A DNA stretch of 64,000 nucleotides from positions 2,232,001 to 2,296,000 of the forward strand of contig JAINUG010000131.1 in the NCBI GenBank assembly GCA_029706075.1. The letters are read 5' to 3'. The translations under genes and the position numbers were made by a program. The notes under the pieces were generated by a model. It worked only from the letters and a program-made list of their open reading frames with translations, was not told where the DNA came from and made no database searches. Position 1 is the first letter of the stretch. Each line of letters opens with the position of its first letter. The DNA comes from Aldrovandia affinis. Taxonomy: Eukaryota > Chordata > Actinopteri > Notacanthiformes > Halosauridae. Of this stretch, positions 52,301-62,530 are shown piece after piece.

Positions 52301-55300
52301 TTTTGTTTGTTTGCCTTTCTGATCATTTGGTTTTGACTTTTGTATTGCCTTTTTGACTACTCGTTTTTGTACTTTTTCTGACTCTGACTATCGGCTTTTG
52401 AACCTCGCCTGATCATTAAACGTTCCTTTACTCCCTTATCCTGGTCTGCGTCTGGGTCCCTGTTCGGTACCTCACAGCAAATCCACGAGAACGTGGCTGC
52501 TATATCATTGAACAATAAGGACCCTAAAAGTGAAGTACTCAAACACCCCTCTCAACATCCTAAAGTTTTGGAACCCCCACATCACATTCAAGCATTTTGC
52601 ACATCAAGCTTTGCGCTTATAATGACTGGTTCAATGCACTTGAATGAGAGAGACCGTCACTACAGCCGTGTAATTGTGTAAGATGCATATTTTTGAAATA
52701 AATATATGTATGTGCACTGGTTTCTGTTCTGTTAAATACTAAACATTCACTACATTAAATGGCTATGTAATTAGCCGGTATATCATGGGGCAATGCCCTG
52801 AGTGAATGCAGAGGTTTGATATGATTGTGTGGGAAACAAATGAAAACGAAACAATTGCTGATGATATTGTTGAGCTGTGGGGCAGGGGATCATATCCATA
52901 TTTTATATCAGTAAAGGTTAGTCAAAATAACAGTGAGAGAATTCTGAAACTACATTTACATGGGGGGCTACTGATATTGTAATGGACATTACTTAATAAA
53001 ACAATAACGTAACATATATATTTATTTATTTATGTGCCACAACGTGCATCATTGTAGGATACAGGACAACAGTCAAAATGCAGGACATCTGGGCCCGTAT
53101 TCACAAAGAATTGTATCTTACCACTAGGAGTATTTCTAAATCGCACTAAAACCTTTTAGTTAGGAGTCCCACCTTAAAACCTATTCACAAAGCTGCAAAG
53201 ACAAACTCATACTAAGGAATTCCTAGAATTTTCAAGCTAAGAGTGTGGGGGCGGTGTTGACGTCGTTGCTATGGATGACGTTGTTTCTCATGAACGAGCT
53301 TACTCAGAATGCCCACAGCGATTGGCTGATATAGGGGATGGGTCTCTGCCCGCGATTTCAACCAAGCTAAATTATATGCTACTGTAAGGGGGTATGTAGG
53401 ACTACCTGTTCCTGTTATATTCTAGTGGTGTAACGGATCGCAGTTGATCCGTGATCCATACGGATCAACCCCCACGGTTCGGCACGCATATGATCCGCGG
53501 ATTAATAGCTAAATTGAACCATCATAGAGAAATACAGTTTTTCTGCCGCTGTTACGTTTTAAAGTAACAATTCCCTAAATCTCGATGCAGGGTTACAGTG
53601 AAGAGATAGACAACCATGTATGTTTTGGTTTGCTTTGTTTTTCATACTAAATGCCTTTCTGGGAGGCATGTTTTTAGAAACTCGACCGAATTAAATAAAA
53701 TTTAAACATTAGCGATCTTTTAATTTTGTATTAAATTAATTCAGGCATAAGACCACCCTAGTTAAATCGCCTAAGGCATACTGAATCCAAAAATGTAGTT
53801 TGTGAAATTTTCGAATAAAGATTTAGTGAAATAACTTAAATTGAAAAACTGAAATTATCATTCATTCAATTCCTTGAGAATAGTTCCTGGTAATTTTTGG
53901 TGGAAACACGCCTTTAGTCCCCGTTATTTATTTTTTTGCTGATCCGATGCACCCCTATTAGGCTATATTCTAATAAAGATTCTAAAATACAAATGTAGGC
54001 TACGTGTCACTGATTTAACATGAAACCAAGAATACTGACTAGTCAATTGGTTACATGTCTGCATCTCGTAAACAATCAGCGGGTATCTATATATAATATA
54101 TATAATATTATATATATAATACCCTCGCGATTGAGGCGGTACCTTTTTATGAGCTCTGTATCATTCCATATCTCCAAAGTGTTTACGCGATTGCGAGGAC
54201 GATTGCCGGCAGCAGCCATTTTCGGATTGCTGTCAGTAGGTCTTTAGCGACTTAGAAGTCCTCTTGACTGCTTCTACCTTCTCCTGGACTTAGGAGCTGT
54301 TTTTAGCTCTCAAACCCTTTGTGAAATACTCTTATCCCAAAAATGTAGGAGTCCTAAATTTATGAGTGACACGCCCATTATTTTTCGGACTTGCTCCTAA
54401 ATTGCGGAGTTAGGACCAACTTTTACCCTTAAAATGCTTTGTGAATACGGGCCCAGGTCTGCATTAGTGATGGGAAGTTTGATTCTTTTTCCTAACTCGT
54501 TTGCGAACAATTTGTTCAGTGAAAAGAACTAATCTTTCGATTCGTTCACCTGATTCAGTAATCACCACTTCCCCAGAGCGCATAGGAACCCCCCTACCGG
54601 CGAACGAAGACTCAAAAATTTGATTCTTGTTCAGAGAATCATTGGGTTGGGTTAACCATTCAAAAATGATGACTCAAAAATGTTGTGATTCTTTTTCAGA
54701 GCCAGGTTAACCCGTCCACAAATGATTCGTTCAGACACGTCTCGTTCGTTCAGTGAAGTGGACATAGCCGTTCTTTGGCGTGATAGATTAACTTGGCCCA
54801 TGAGTACTAAACCATTGCAATGCATCGTTCTGATAGCAAACACAACTAGATAATGCACCCGATTAGAAGAACTCAAGAGTTGTTATTTTCGAGCCCCGAA
54901 AGAGTTGTGATTTTCGTTCATTTTGTTCAGTAACCTAGGGTAATGCCCATTCGTTCACTCATAAAACACGAGTTTAGGCAGTCAGCAGCTAATGGGTTTA
55001 CTTTTGGTTTTACAATGTTATGTACTGCAAGATTTGAATGCGCACAATGCGATAAATTATTGTAACAGTGAGCAGCTAGCTTAGCCACAGGAATGCTAGC
55101 TACCCTCCATTTAGTTTGTGTGTAGCATGCTAGGTGGCTACATATTCATAGGCCACAGGCTACGAGGTCATCATGTCCCAGGGGCCCTTGCGGCCAGCTA
55201 AACTTAGAGTGTGCGGCTAGTTATGTTCATAAATGTCCAAGTACGAAAACCAAGATGTTGTTTGAGTGAAAGCCCCTTTTTCCCCTCGTAGGAATGATGT

Positions 55301-58300
55301 GTGTTTGAGTGTATGTGACGTTATCACCGTCAATGGGTGTGTATGCGGTGAGAATGACCCCTGTGTAATTCCGATGCATATGTTGTACTTCCCCTGTACT
55401 ACACACTTTATTTTAAATAAAAAAGTAGTACTGAAATGGAAAAGCAAAATCTCTCGACTGTTGATTCCGTGGTGTCCCCTGCTACATTATCATGTTTAAA
55501 AACATGTTGGTTGGAAGCTGAGTGCGATGTAGGCGGAGCCGCTCGGTCAATCGAATGAGTAAAATGAACGACTCAACTGAGAAAATCATTGCTCCCGAGT
55601 CATTAAAAAAAGTTGTTCAATTTGAACTAATCGTTCGCGAACCGCACATCGCTACTATGCAGAGCATTACAAGTTCATCAATTCTTTGTCCTTTATCTGC
55701 GCAATGTGTGTTGACAATTAAACTACAGCCCTGAATATTTTAAATTAATTGGTTGTTTCATTTGTTTCAAACAGTTTGAACAGTCCTTATCACTAGTAAT
55801 TACAACTGGGAGGCTTACTCAAACATAACAAATTCAAACCCACTTAAAAGGAGAGAATGCGCTATATTCATGGCAATCATTTATAGACAAAGATTAAGCA
55901 ATATTTAACTGAGACAAAGAAACAAAAAACAGAAGTATAAGCAAATTAATCTAATGTTGTCAATGCTTTTTGTTAAAATTAACGTTTTCACAAACCACAA
56001 TAAATCACACAAGAAATGTTAGAAAAGATTGAATTAGAAGTATTAAATTCTGTATTAACTCAAATACTCCGCCAATTTATCCAATGCAAATACCAAGTGA
56101 TTCATCGCACAAAACAGTCGTTTTATAGTAACAACAAAAAAATCCCCCATGAAAAAATGAATCCATAAGAAAAAAATCTTTATTTAAAAAAACTGAACTA
56201 GCAATGCATTGCAAAAAAATTATGAAATAAACAAATCACAAATCAGACGTGGATTCTGAGTCATGGATCCTTTTTATAGTTTCATTCCATAGTATGTTAA
56301 CCTAGTGCGATACTTTGCGTGTATGACACAGTAGGCAATTAAATTATAATACAACTGAAAAAGTCTAAAGTACAAACAATACGCTCTAGCTTGCTGCCAT
56401 TACATTTAAAAAAACCTTCCCCTTTCCCAGGCATGTGCAGAGATAGGGCCCAAGAGGGGCTTGAGCCTCTGCCCTTTTGCCCTCAGAGTCAAAAAGTTCC
56501 CTTTTTTTGGCTGGTTGTATTTTATTTTTTATTTATTTGTTATTGAAATTCAATATAAAGAGGGAAATGTATAGTAGTATCCACAAAAAAATACACCATA
56601 TCAATTTAAAAAGTACTCCGCTCTCCAACCCTCCCCCGCCTTCCAAATGGTTTTGTCTCAATCCATCAATCAACGTGGCATCTTCCGACATTCCGAATAC
56701 AACTTGTCATGAAAAGCACCGCATCCCCAGCCCCAGTTCGGTTACGGTGAATGATATCACTCAGGTAGGCACTGTTTTAATTATGAGACCATGATTAAAC
56801 AACACTGTGGCATCCCAAGGGGCAGGATGAGAAAATGGCTGCCTGACCTTTTAATTATTGGGAGCCACTGGAGAGGAAAATACTTCATTTCCCAGCAGCC
56901 TGCAGTCCACACCTGAATGAAGTTAAGCGATTGGGACTATGGACAGCTGAAGACCATTTGAAGGCTTACATAAAGGACTTGTTTGTGTTACACTGGGAAG
57001 GAGTAGGAAAGTGTGGTATGCACGAAAGAAAGAAAGAGAGAGAAAACCGTGAAGTCTATTGACTAGCCGGGATTTAGAGAGAGTTTGTGTGATTTGGATA
57101 GTTTTTTGTGTTTGACCTGGATTGTGTGAGGACCCCCTTTGGCTATGCGACACTGGATTACGGACAGACGAGATAAGGATTGTGGACTTTATGTGTTTTG
57201 GATTCCCCTAAATACCCTGCCCTTTGTTTTGTTTGTCAAGATTTGTTTATTAAATTATTGTTTTGTTTGTATTACTGCCTCCTCTGCGTTATTTAACTGC
57301 CTACGCCCTCTGAAAAGGTCCGTGAGTGTCACCCAACCCCTAGGGACACCACAAATACTTACTTACTTTTTATGTTATATATCCGTTAAAAAAACTATGA
57401 AGTAGGTCAGTAGGACTTGCCACCTTCACGCTGTAATTTTGTCATTACTAGCCTCAGTACTCGCGAGCAAGTAACCTAGTCTAATTAATTTCTGAAGCAG
57501 GTAGTTACGTTTTGCATAGTTTTGCTAGTTTAGTGTAGTCACCCCCTTTATAGACAGTTTTCTAAAAACGTGATGTTTAAAAGTGTATTATTGTTTGGGC
57601 ATGTAGCAGTGTGTTTCCCTGTTAAAATAAAAGTTTCAATCAATCAATCAATCCATTTTGATTGGGAAATAAGAAGCAGCTTAAACACTGCTAGAAGAGG
57701 CAAATACACCTGTCTCCAATGAAAGGCAAAATACTTCTCACCTCCCTGACCCTGGATCAGTTTTTCAGCCATATGCATAGATGTAACAAATATGTGTGTG
57801 TGTGTGCATGTGCGTCCGTGCGTGTGTTTTTGAATATAATATAATACTGTGGTTTCTTTTCCTCTCAGTGTGATGCTCAAAAACATCAACTAAAATCAAA
57901 CTGTAGTTCAGTAGTTGTACCATATGTCTCATTTATAAAATATATGCAGTGTAACAAAATGACACAGAACATGAAAACAGAAGGAAGTTTTGAAACCCCA
58001 AATTCAGGGGGTTTGTGTATCAAGCCTGTTAGAGTAGGACTGCTGATCTAGAATCGTATCATTACTCATTACAACATCGGGGTGGGAATAGTGTGCGTCG
58101 GTGGGGTGAGTGCCCTTTTTTTCTTGAGCCCCTGCCCCCCAAAATGTCTGTGCACGGCCCTGCCCCTTCCCCTCTCTTTCTCCAAAGTGCTGAGTGAGGA
58201 CTCCTAAAGGGACAGTACGCTAGGCATGTACAATATCATATAACCGTATGTGGTTCATGGCAGGTTATATACAACCACATTACAAAATAAATCCGTGGGT

Positions 58301-59071
58301 AAAATTAACATCATACAACGGCATACTTTTTATTATTTTGTTAGTACACCTTATTGCATTTAATTTAATTTAATTGCGCCCACACAGTATTTATGTGGCT
58401 ATCACAAAGGAAACAGGGCAGTCCAATCTTATCCGAGAAGGGCCAGCTTTTGATCTAACCCAGCACTAAAACACCTGATTCAATTAATCAGGTCTTCAAT
58501 CAAGAACTTGATTAGGTGTTTTAGTTCTTGGTTAAAACAAAAACCTCCACTCTCTTTAAGAACTTTGCAGAAGGATAACTAAATTGGTTATTCCAATTCT
58601 AGGTAACAACTTTCTAATTATTTGGTACATGTAATATCCCTGGGTTATTTGTGTTTTCTTTTAACAACCTTTAGAGCCTTTTTATAACATGCTTGAATTT
58701 TATTGAAGAAATGAGAAGCTTAATACTTCAATTACTTCAGTTTTGGGCAAATGCAACTGTTAGCCAGTTCTGGAGTGGCAAATGATTGGATTTGACCTTG
58801 AATTTGAAAATCACCCTTTGATTTCACCGACCTTTCTCTTACAAGTCTTAGGCCACTGCTGTTCTATTTTTCATCCCAGACTTTGTAACAAAGGTCAGAG
58901 GCTATGTGTGGAGTTGTTATATTTGTGTAGTGTGTGACTAGGGATTTGTTTGTTTTCTGGCTTTAGCTCTAGCCCTGTGCAAATACTCTCGGGCCGAGTG
59001 GAATGTGACACAGGAGCCAGCGAACGAGAGTGTGTCCTGCGGTCCCCATGGCAACGGAAGCGACTGCACAG
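40311..59071 (+). CDS. Unrecognised secreted or type I membrane protein, first two coding exons
   Basis: Two exons joined in phase 1 encode a signal-peptide-like N-terminus. Exon 1 (40311-40353) reads [14 protein letters not shown]. Exon 2 (58967-59071) continues [20 protein letters not shown] and [15 protein letters not shown]. The hydrophobic core covers about residues 8-19, with likely cleavage after SRA at about 24. The mature start has three N-glycosylation sequons (NVT, NES, NGS) and two Cys. The ATG context is strong (G at -3, G at +4). Both exons end in phase 1, usual for modular extracellular proteins. The rest lies to the right of the window. I do not recognise the family; GPAT3, the next gene in the human order as I recall it, does not match. 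The link between the exons is inferred from phase and signal-peptide completion, not from transcript data. Confidence 0.55.
40354..41184. other. Intron sequence without recognised features
   Basis: Start of the 18.6-kb intron. No coding frame or transposon terminus seen. Confidence 0.4.
42176..42724 (-). pseudogene. Tc1 transposase, catalytic half
   Basis: It contains the whole DDE triad in context: [23 protein letters not shown] and [15 protein letters not shown], and ends in a normal C-terminus ([13 protein letters not shown]). The L2 insertion cuts upstream of the first catalytic Asp, near [10 protein letters not shown]. Confidence 0.88.
42723..43561 (-). mobile_element. L2 LINE, 5'-truncated, inside the Tc1 transposase
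   Basis: The tail on the left contains 'agacgctcttatccagagcg'. 'tttatgc' flanks both sides (42716-42722, 43562-43568). It encodes the L2 RT C-terminus ([40 protein letters not shown]) and is close to the copy at 29722. Confidence 0.88.
43666..43998 (-). pseudogene. Tc1 transposase, N-terminal half
   Basis: It starts [20 protein letters not shown]. The paired-like DNA-binding domain is intact ([35 protein letters not shown]), with a GRPR-hook-like stretch and [20 protein letters not shown]. It loses frame near 43666 before the catalytic domain. Confidence 0.85.
44621..45941 (-). mobile_element. Harbinger-like transposon with internal hAT remnant, copy 1
   Basis: Ends 'ggcccatattcacaaagcat' and 'tgctttgtgaatacgggcc' are inverted, with CAG on both sides (44618-44620, 45942-45944). 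Removing the element rejoins the unclassified host repeat. It contains a truncated hAT ('taggggtgcatcggatcatt' near 45113) flanked by 'ttatattc' (complement), plus an AT hairpin near 44950. No transposase recognised. Confidence 0.75.
46570..46778 (-). mobile_element. SINE (family A), copy 6
   Basis: The head is on the right ('gcgttaggccgctacgctat', complement of an A-box region), with the body 'ccctggggtagacagccaaa'. The tail is lost on the left. Confidence 0.65.
48420..50236 (+). mobile_element. APE-type LINE, degenerate, 5' portion
   Basis: Plus frames: [20 protein letters not shown] and [15 protein letters not shown] (endonuclease), [17 protein letters not shown], then [10 protein letters not shown] and [20 protein letters not shown] (pre-RT linker), [20 protein letters not shown] and [15 protein letters not shown] (RT start). 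Much of the RT core is deleted. It continues after the CR1 insertion at about 51466. Confidence 0.7.
50237..51465 (-). mobile_element. CR1-clade LINE 3' part inserted in another LINE
   Basis: An open minus frame at 50311-50841 gives [59 protein letters not shown] and [20 protein letters not shown], a standard CR1 C-terminus. The 3' tail on the left is 'agaacataagaacataagaa'. Upstream parts (to about 51350) are broken. The right end (51420-51465) is a second CR1-like tail in the opposite orientation. Confidence 0.85.
51466..51660 (+). mobile_element. Continuation of the interrupted LINE
   Basis: The frame resumes [14 protein letters not shown] sequence matching the C-terminal region of the LINE broken at 50236, judged by the join '...ttccacccttca' to 'caggttactctctacatcac'. 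The exact end is uncertain. Confidence 0.45.
51661..52490. other. Pyrimidine-rich stretch, possible old LTR
   Basis: The T/C-rich plus strand ends '...cctgatcattaaacgttcct' and 'ccctgttcggtacctcaca', which resembles the 3' end of a fish LTR (polyadenylation-like ATTAAA, then CA). No matching TG start or target duplication found. Confidence 0.3.
52491..53088. other. Intron sequence without recognised features
   Basis: AT-rich. No coding frame or terminal repeat seen. Confidence 0.4.
53092..54453 (+). mobile_element. Harbinger-like transposon with internal hAT, copy 2 (inverted to copy 1)
   Basis: Ends 'ggcccgtattcacaaagaat' and 'tgctttgtgaatacgggcc' are flanked by CTG and CAG. It shares the whole length with copy 1 in inverted orientation. 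The hAT inside is more complete: 53423-53957, ends 'tagtggtgtaacggatc' and 'gatccgatgcaccccta', left flank 'ttatattc'. Confidence 0.75.
54468..55662. mobile_element. Candidate hAT-like non-autonomous element
   Basis: The left end 'tagtgatgggaagtttgatt' and the complement of the right end (about 'tagcgatgtgcggttcgcga') are similar, and the interior is full of 'gttcgttcag'-type motifs on both sides in opposite orientation. No clean target duplication. No coding. Confidence 0.4.
55663..56427. other. AT-rich intron sequence
   Basis: No feature recognised. Confidence 0.4.
56428..58162. mobile_element. hAT-like element containing a solo LTR
   Basis: Imperfect inverted ends ('caggcatgtgcagaga' left, 'tgtctgtgcacggccctg' right) are flanked by 'ccctttcc' and 'ccccttcc', an 8-bp duplication with one mismatch. 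No transposase seen. A solo LTR lies at 56806-57353. Confidence 0.65.
56806..57353 (+). mobile_element. Solo LTR
   Basis: It begins TGTGGCATCCC and ends GGGACACCACA (imperfect inverted ends, TG...CA). The flanks are 'aacac' and 'aatac', a 5-bp duplication with one mismatch. It contains a T-rich 3' half. No internal region, as left by LTR-LTR recombination. Unrelated in sequence to the LTR at 34290. The strand is a guess from the T-rich U5-like end. Confidence 0.6.
58163..58966. other. Intron sequence upstream of exon 2
   Basis: It contains a short imperfect palindrome around 58475-58520 ('cctgattcaattaatcagg', 'cttgattagg'). Otherwise no feature recognised. Confidence 0.4.
58967..59071 (+). 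CDS. Unrecognised signal-peptide gene, coding exon 2
   Basis: Acceptor 'ttctggctttag'. 105 nt, open only in the frame that continues exon 1, ending before GTAGAG in phase 1. GC-richer than the surrounding intron, which supports it being an exon. Confidence 0.6.
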
Positions 59072-61517
59072 GTAGAGAGGGTGGTGCCTGTTTCTCCTTT
59101 TATTCTTTTATCATATTATCAGACTGGGGAAAAACACACTGAAGAAGGGAAGTGCTAAACTTAGAAATATGACTGTTCATATTTATGACCTTTTTAACTG
59201 TGTCATTCATATGTGTATTAATTGATTTATGTCATTTAAAGTTCAAGTGCTATCTTGTCTACTGTTTCCAGTGATATGAAGAGAGAGGTGTCAAATAGAG
59301 CCCTCTGCTGCCTAATGCTGTGGTTCACTTTCTAAACACCCATCTCTGCAATAAATGCAAATAATATTATGTTATAAATGGATGCATTCACAGTAGAGGT
59401 TGACCAATCGATCAGCCAGACTTGCATTTTCCACAATATCTGCATCTGCAGGTAAGGGTCCTGATAGGGCCAATAAAAAAATGATTATTATTATTTGTGC
59501 TATCTTGACCACTCATATTATCGTTGAGCTTAGCCGACCCAGAGCTCTGGATGTTTTGGCATGGAAAAGAGATGTTAACCACATTGAAACATCTAAATAT
59601 ATTTCCTTTGCCATTTAATATAAATATTTCAGTAAGTATTAAACCTGTGTAGGCATCTTGCTAACTTAGTCAGACAGGCTCTGAAATAGTTTGCGCAGTT
59701 TCATTAATAGAGGAACGTTAAGTGTGACAACTTTCTTTTAGACCTAAACATTTATCTATTAATAAAATTGAACTTTGCTAGAGATGCAGCGTCACTCTAT
59801 ACACCACTGGGCATACACCACAATTTATATTTCTGAATCCTGTAGCCTTAACAGTAAAATGCCTTTGTTTTAAGTCTGAATGCTGAATACAAGTGGTGTT
59901 AAAAACCCTCACTTATCCTACATGTAAAATATATTTTATTTAATAATTATTACACAGGATGACAATTATTAAGTCAATCACCAAATTCAAACTAGCAAAC
60001 ACAAAATCCTGGATATAAAAATAATGACATGTAATGATCGCGAAAGCTATGAAATGGAAGAAAAATGTACCAAACCAAGCTCATCTCTCCAAGATGCACC
60101 CAACACATGCAGCAGGCTAAGATTAGAATGAGAATTGTAGAATGCAAGTGACCTTTGAAGCTGTAAACTGAAAAGAAAAGTCACAGGCCACACTTTATGT
60201 GTTTGGGGGGTCTGCACCCCTTTTTATATATTTTTTATTTTGTGTCACACTTTGTAACCTGGTGTACACCCCTTTTTATATATATTTTTTATTTTGCATC
60301 ACTTAACAACACAAGATATCTTTTCAAGGTTATCCTCTCATGATGAAATGGCCCTCTCATATTGAGTATTGTGGTGACATCAAACATTGTTATGTTGGGG
60401 TTTCGGAAAGACAGCTTAGTTTATACAGTTCTTGATTGAGCTAGTGACAGACCAATCGTGATACGTGGACCTTCATTTTTCTCTTGTGCGGCCTGGAAAA
60501 CATAAATTCCAACATAGTGCTCATAGATATAATGAAAAAGTGTAACTGTGAGGTTTATAAGCCTATATGATATGTGTGATTTATGGGAGAGTATGATTTA
60601 AGCTATCTGGTAAACCATAAAATGCATAGAGCCATCCCCACGACGCATAAATGTTACTCCAGCACCTGTGTTTCATCTGGTGTGCAGACTTCACGCTTAA
60701 TTATTTTATAATTAGCCCAATTTGAAGCATGACTGACAGTTGTAAAGTTATCCATTTTAATAGCAACGGTCTTCATCGGATGTCAGTATGGCATGTGTAC
60801 CACCGTTACGCATTCTGTCCATCAATTCAATGCTTTTTGTCATGATGGGTCATTTTCAAAATGAATCTGAAATCATTAGTCTTCATCCCCATGTGTCACC
60901 GCTGTGTACACCAGTTCAATGAAACTGACTCTCAAGCTAATTTTAATGCAGCAGATTTAATATGCATCGCAAATGGCTCAGTCAGTCACTATTCCCTATA
61001 TAGTGGATGGTGTGTAAGCACATGAACAAAAGATGGATCCTGCTATGACTGTTCACCTGGAGCTGTTCTGATGCATTCCCCAAAACATTATAGATATTAT
61101 AGATATATTATCTGGCACACTGTCAGAGTGTGCTGGTCTATCAGTTTAGTATGAATGAAATATGTACATTTATTTACCTCACAAAGCCTAGTATGAGGCT
61201 AGTTAGGGGCAGAATTGTAGTGTATTACAGGTTGGTGAAAATTATAAATATTGTTTAGATCATGGCTGTGACCTTAGCTATGTACTGTAATCTCATGTTT
61301 TCTTGTAAATAAATGTATTTTAAATTTGAAAAATAGTTGCACTGTCAAGGTATACCTATGCATATCCTAATTTCAGTGTGAACATAATCTTACACTACCT
61401 CATGTCATAATCTTACACTACCTCATGTTATGCGATGTCATTGCAATGCAGCGAATGAAGTGCAGCTTGAACAAGGGACAAGGACATCGGCACTGCTCTC
61501 ACTCACTCTGTGAAATG
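59072..61517. other. Downstream intron sequence
   Basis: No exon recognised after 59071. A short hAT-like end ('agaggttgaccaatcgatca' near 59395) and a duplicated 'cacccctttttatatat' block (60215-60300) are the only structures noted. Confidence 0.35.
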
Positions 61518-61883
61518 TAGGGCTGTCCCCGACTAAAACAAATCTTGGTCGACTAACAGTCGTCCGTTTTTTCCGATTGGTCGAAACTTTTTTCTTCTTC
61601 TATATGACACACCTTATTTGTTTTAATAAATACAACTATATGCACACTGCGCTTGTCTCATGTTTTATAACTTTCTTAAGTGAATGACACAAATGAGTAA
61701 CAATAGGCTAATGACTTTATGGAGCCGGAGTTCAAAATTACCTGAAAGAAAGAAAAAAAAACGTCTCCGTTCCTAGCCTCCTCTTCATGCTGCCCTTGCA
61801 GATTCTGCCGTTGTGCTTGTGAAGTTGCGGTATGGCCACATAATAGGCTGATGCTTTTATTTGACCACAGCCATAACCACCGT

Positions 61884-62053
61884 GGTTCTCTGTGGCTCAG
61901 TTGGTAGAGCATGGCATTAGCAGCGCTTAGGTTGTGGGTTCAATCCCTACTGGGGCCACATATACTGAAATATGTTTGCATTCACTACTGTAAGTCGCTT
62001 TGGATAAAAGCGTCTGCTAAATGGCATATATTATTATTATTATTATTATTATA
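61884..62053 (+). mobile_element. tRNA-headed SINE with L2-type tail (family B)
   Basis: The head has an A box 'tggctcagttgg' (61892) and a B box 'ggttcaatccc' (61937), followed by 'gtaagtcgctttggataaaa' and 'gcgtctgctaaatg', the tail shared with L2 LINEs, then an (ATT)n end. It depends on L2 for mobilisation by inference. No functional tRNA fold is claimed. Confidence 0.8.
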
Positions 62054-62255
62054 ACACATTCTAATGCGTAGGCTATGTTTTATTTAATTAACCAGGTTGG
62101 TCTCATTGGGATTTAAAATCTCTTTTGCAAAAACATAGGCTAACAAATGAATGATCACACATAGCCTAATGTCTTAACTTGTAGACTAAAGCTGAACATA
62201 AAGTGGCTGTAGCCTATCGAAAATAACTTACTCGAGTCGGAGACCATCCGATGGC

Positions 62256-62519
62256 CTACTTCCCCAGTCGTTTCATGTTATGGCACAGGTACACTAGCTT
62301 GTCCACATTTTTTGACAAAAGGCTGCTCCTCGTTTTATTAACGATAAACCCTGCCTTGGAAAACACGATTGCAAAGTTTACATTCCACTTTTTTGGATCG
62401 TCCGCGACTAAAATGAAATGCTGCCATACTCCAGATTTTTTCTTTGACATTATGTTCTTAGGTTGTATCGAAATGAGTAATTCAAGTATGCCTATATCAC
62501 TAATCTTAACTGTAGGCAA
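62256..62519 (-). pseudogene. hAT transposase remnant, BED start fused to C-terminal dimerisation end
   Basis: An open frame of 87 codons. KKSGVWQHFILVADDPKKWN is the opening of a BED zinc finger but lacks its CxxC and HxxxH residues. It runs straight into FSKAGFIVNKTRSSLLSKNV and DKLVYLCHNMK, the C-terminal hAT dimerisation segment. About 500 residues are missing between them. Confidence 0.65.
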
Positions 62520-62530
62520 ATCTTAGGCTA

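Larger units (their letters stand above)
61518..62530 (-). mobile_element. Internally deleted hAT element (ZBED-type)
   Basis: The left terminus 'tagggctgtccccgactaaa' is hAT-like. A minus-strand frame encodes the two ends of a hAT transposase fused together. A SINE is inserted at 61884-62053. The opposite terminus was not found. Confidence 0.6.

Noticed and set aside
51949-52356. 135-codon frame rich in Ser, Phe, Leu and Cys
   Set aside because: It is a product of the C/T-rich strand composition; no homology, no splice sites, and a second frame is equally open.
61884-61960. Functional tRNA gene
   Set aside because: It has A and B boxes but continues into an L2-type tail and microsatellite; it is a SINE head. 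The same holds for 28333 and 63738.
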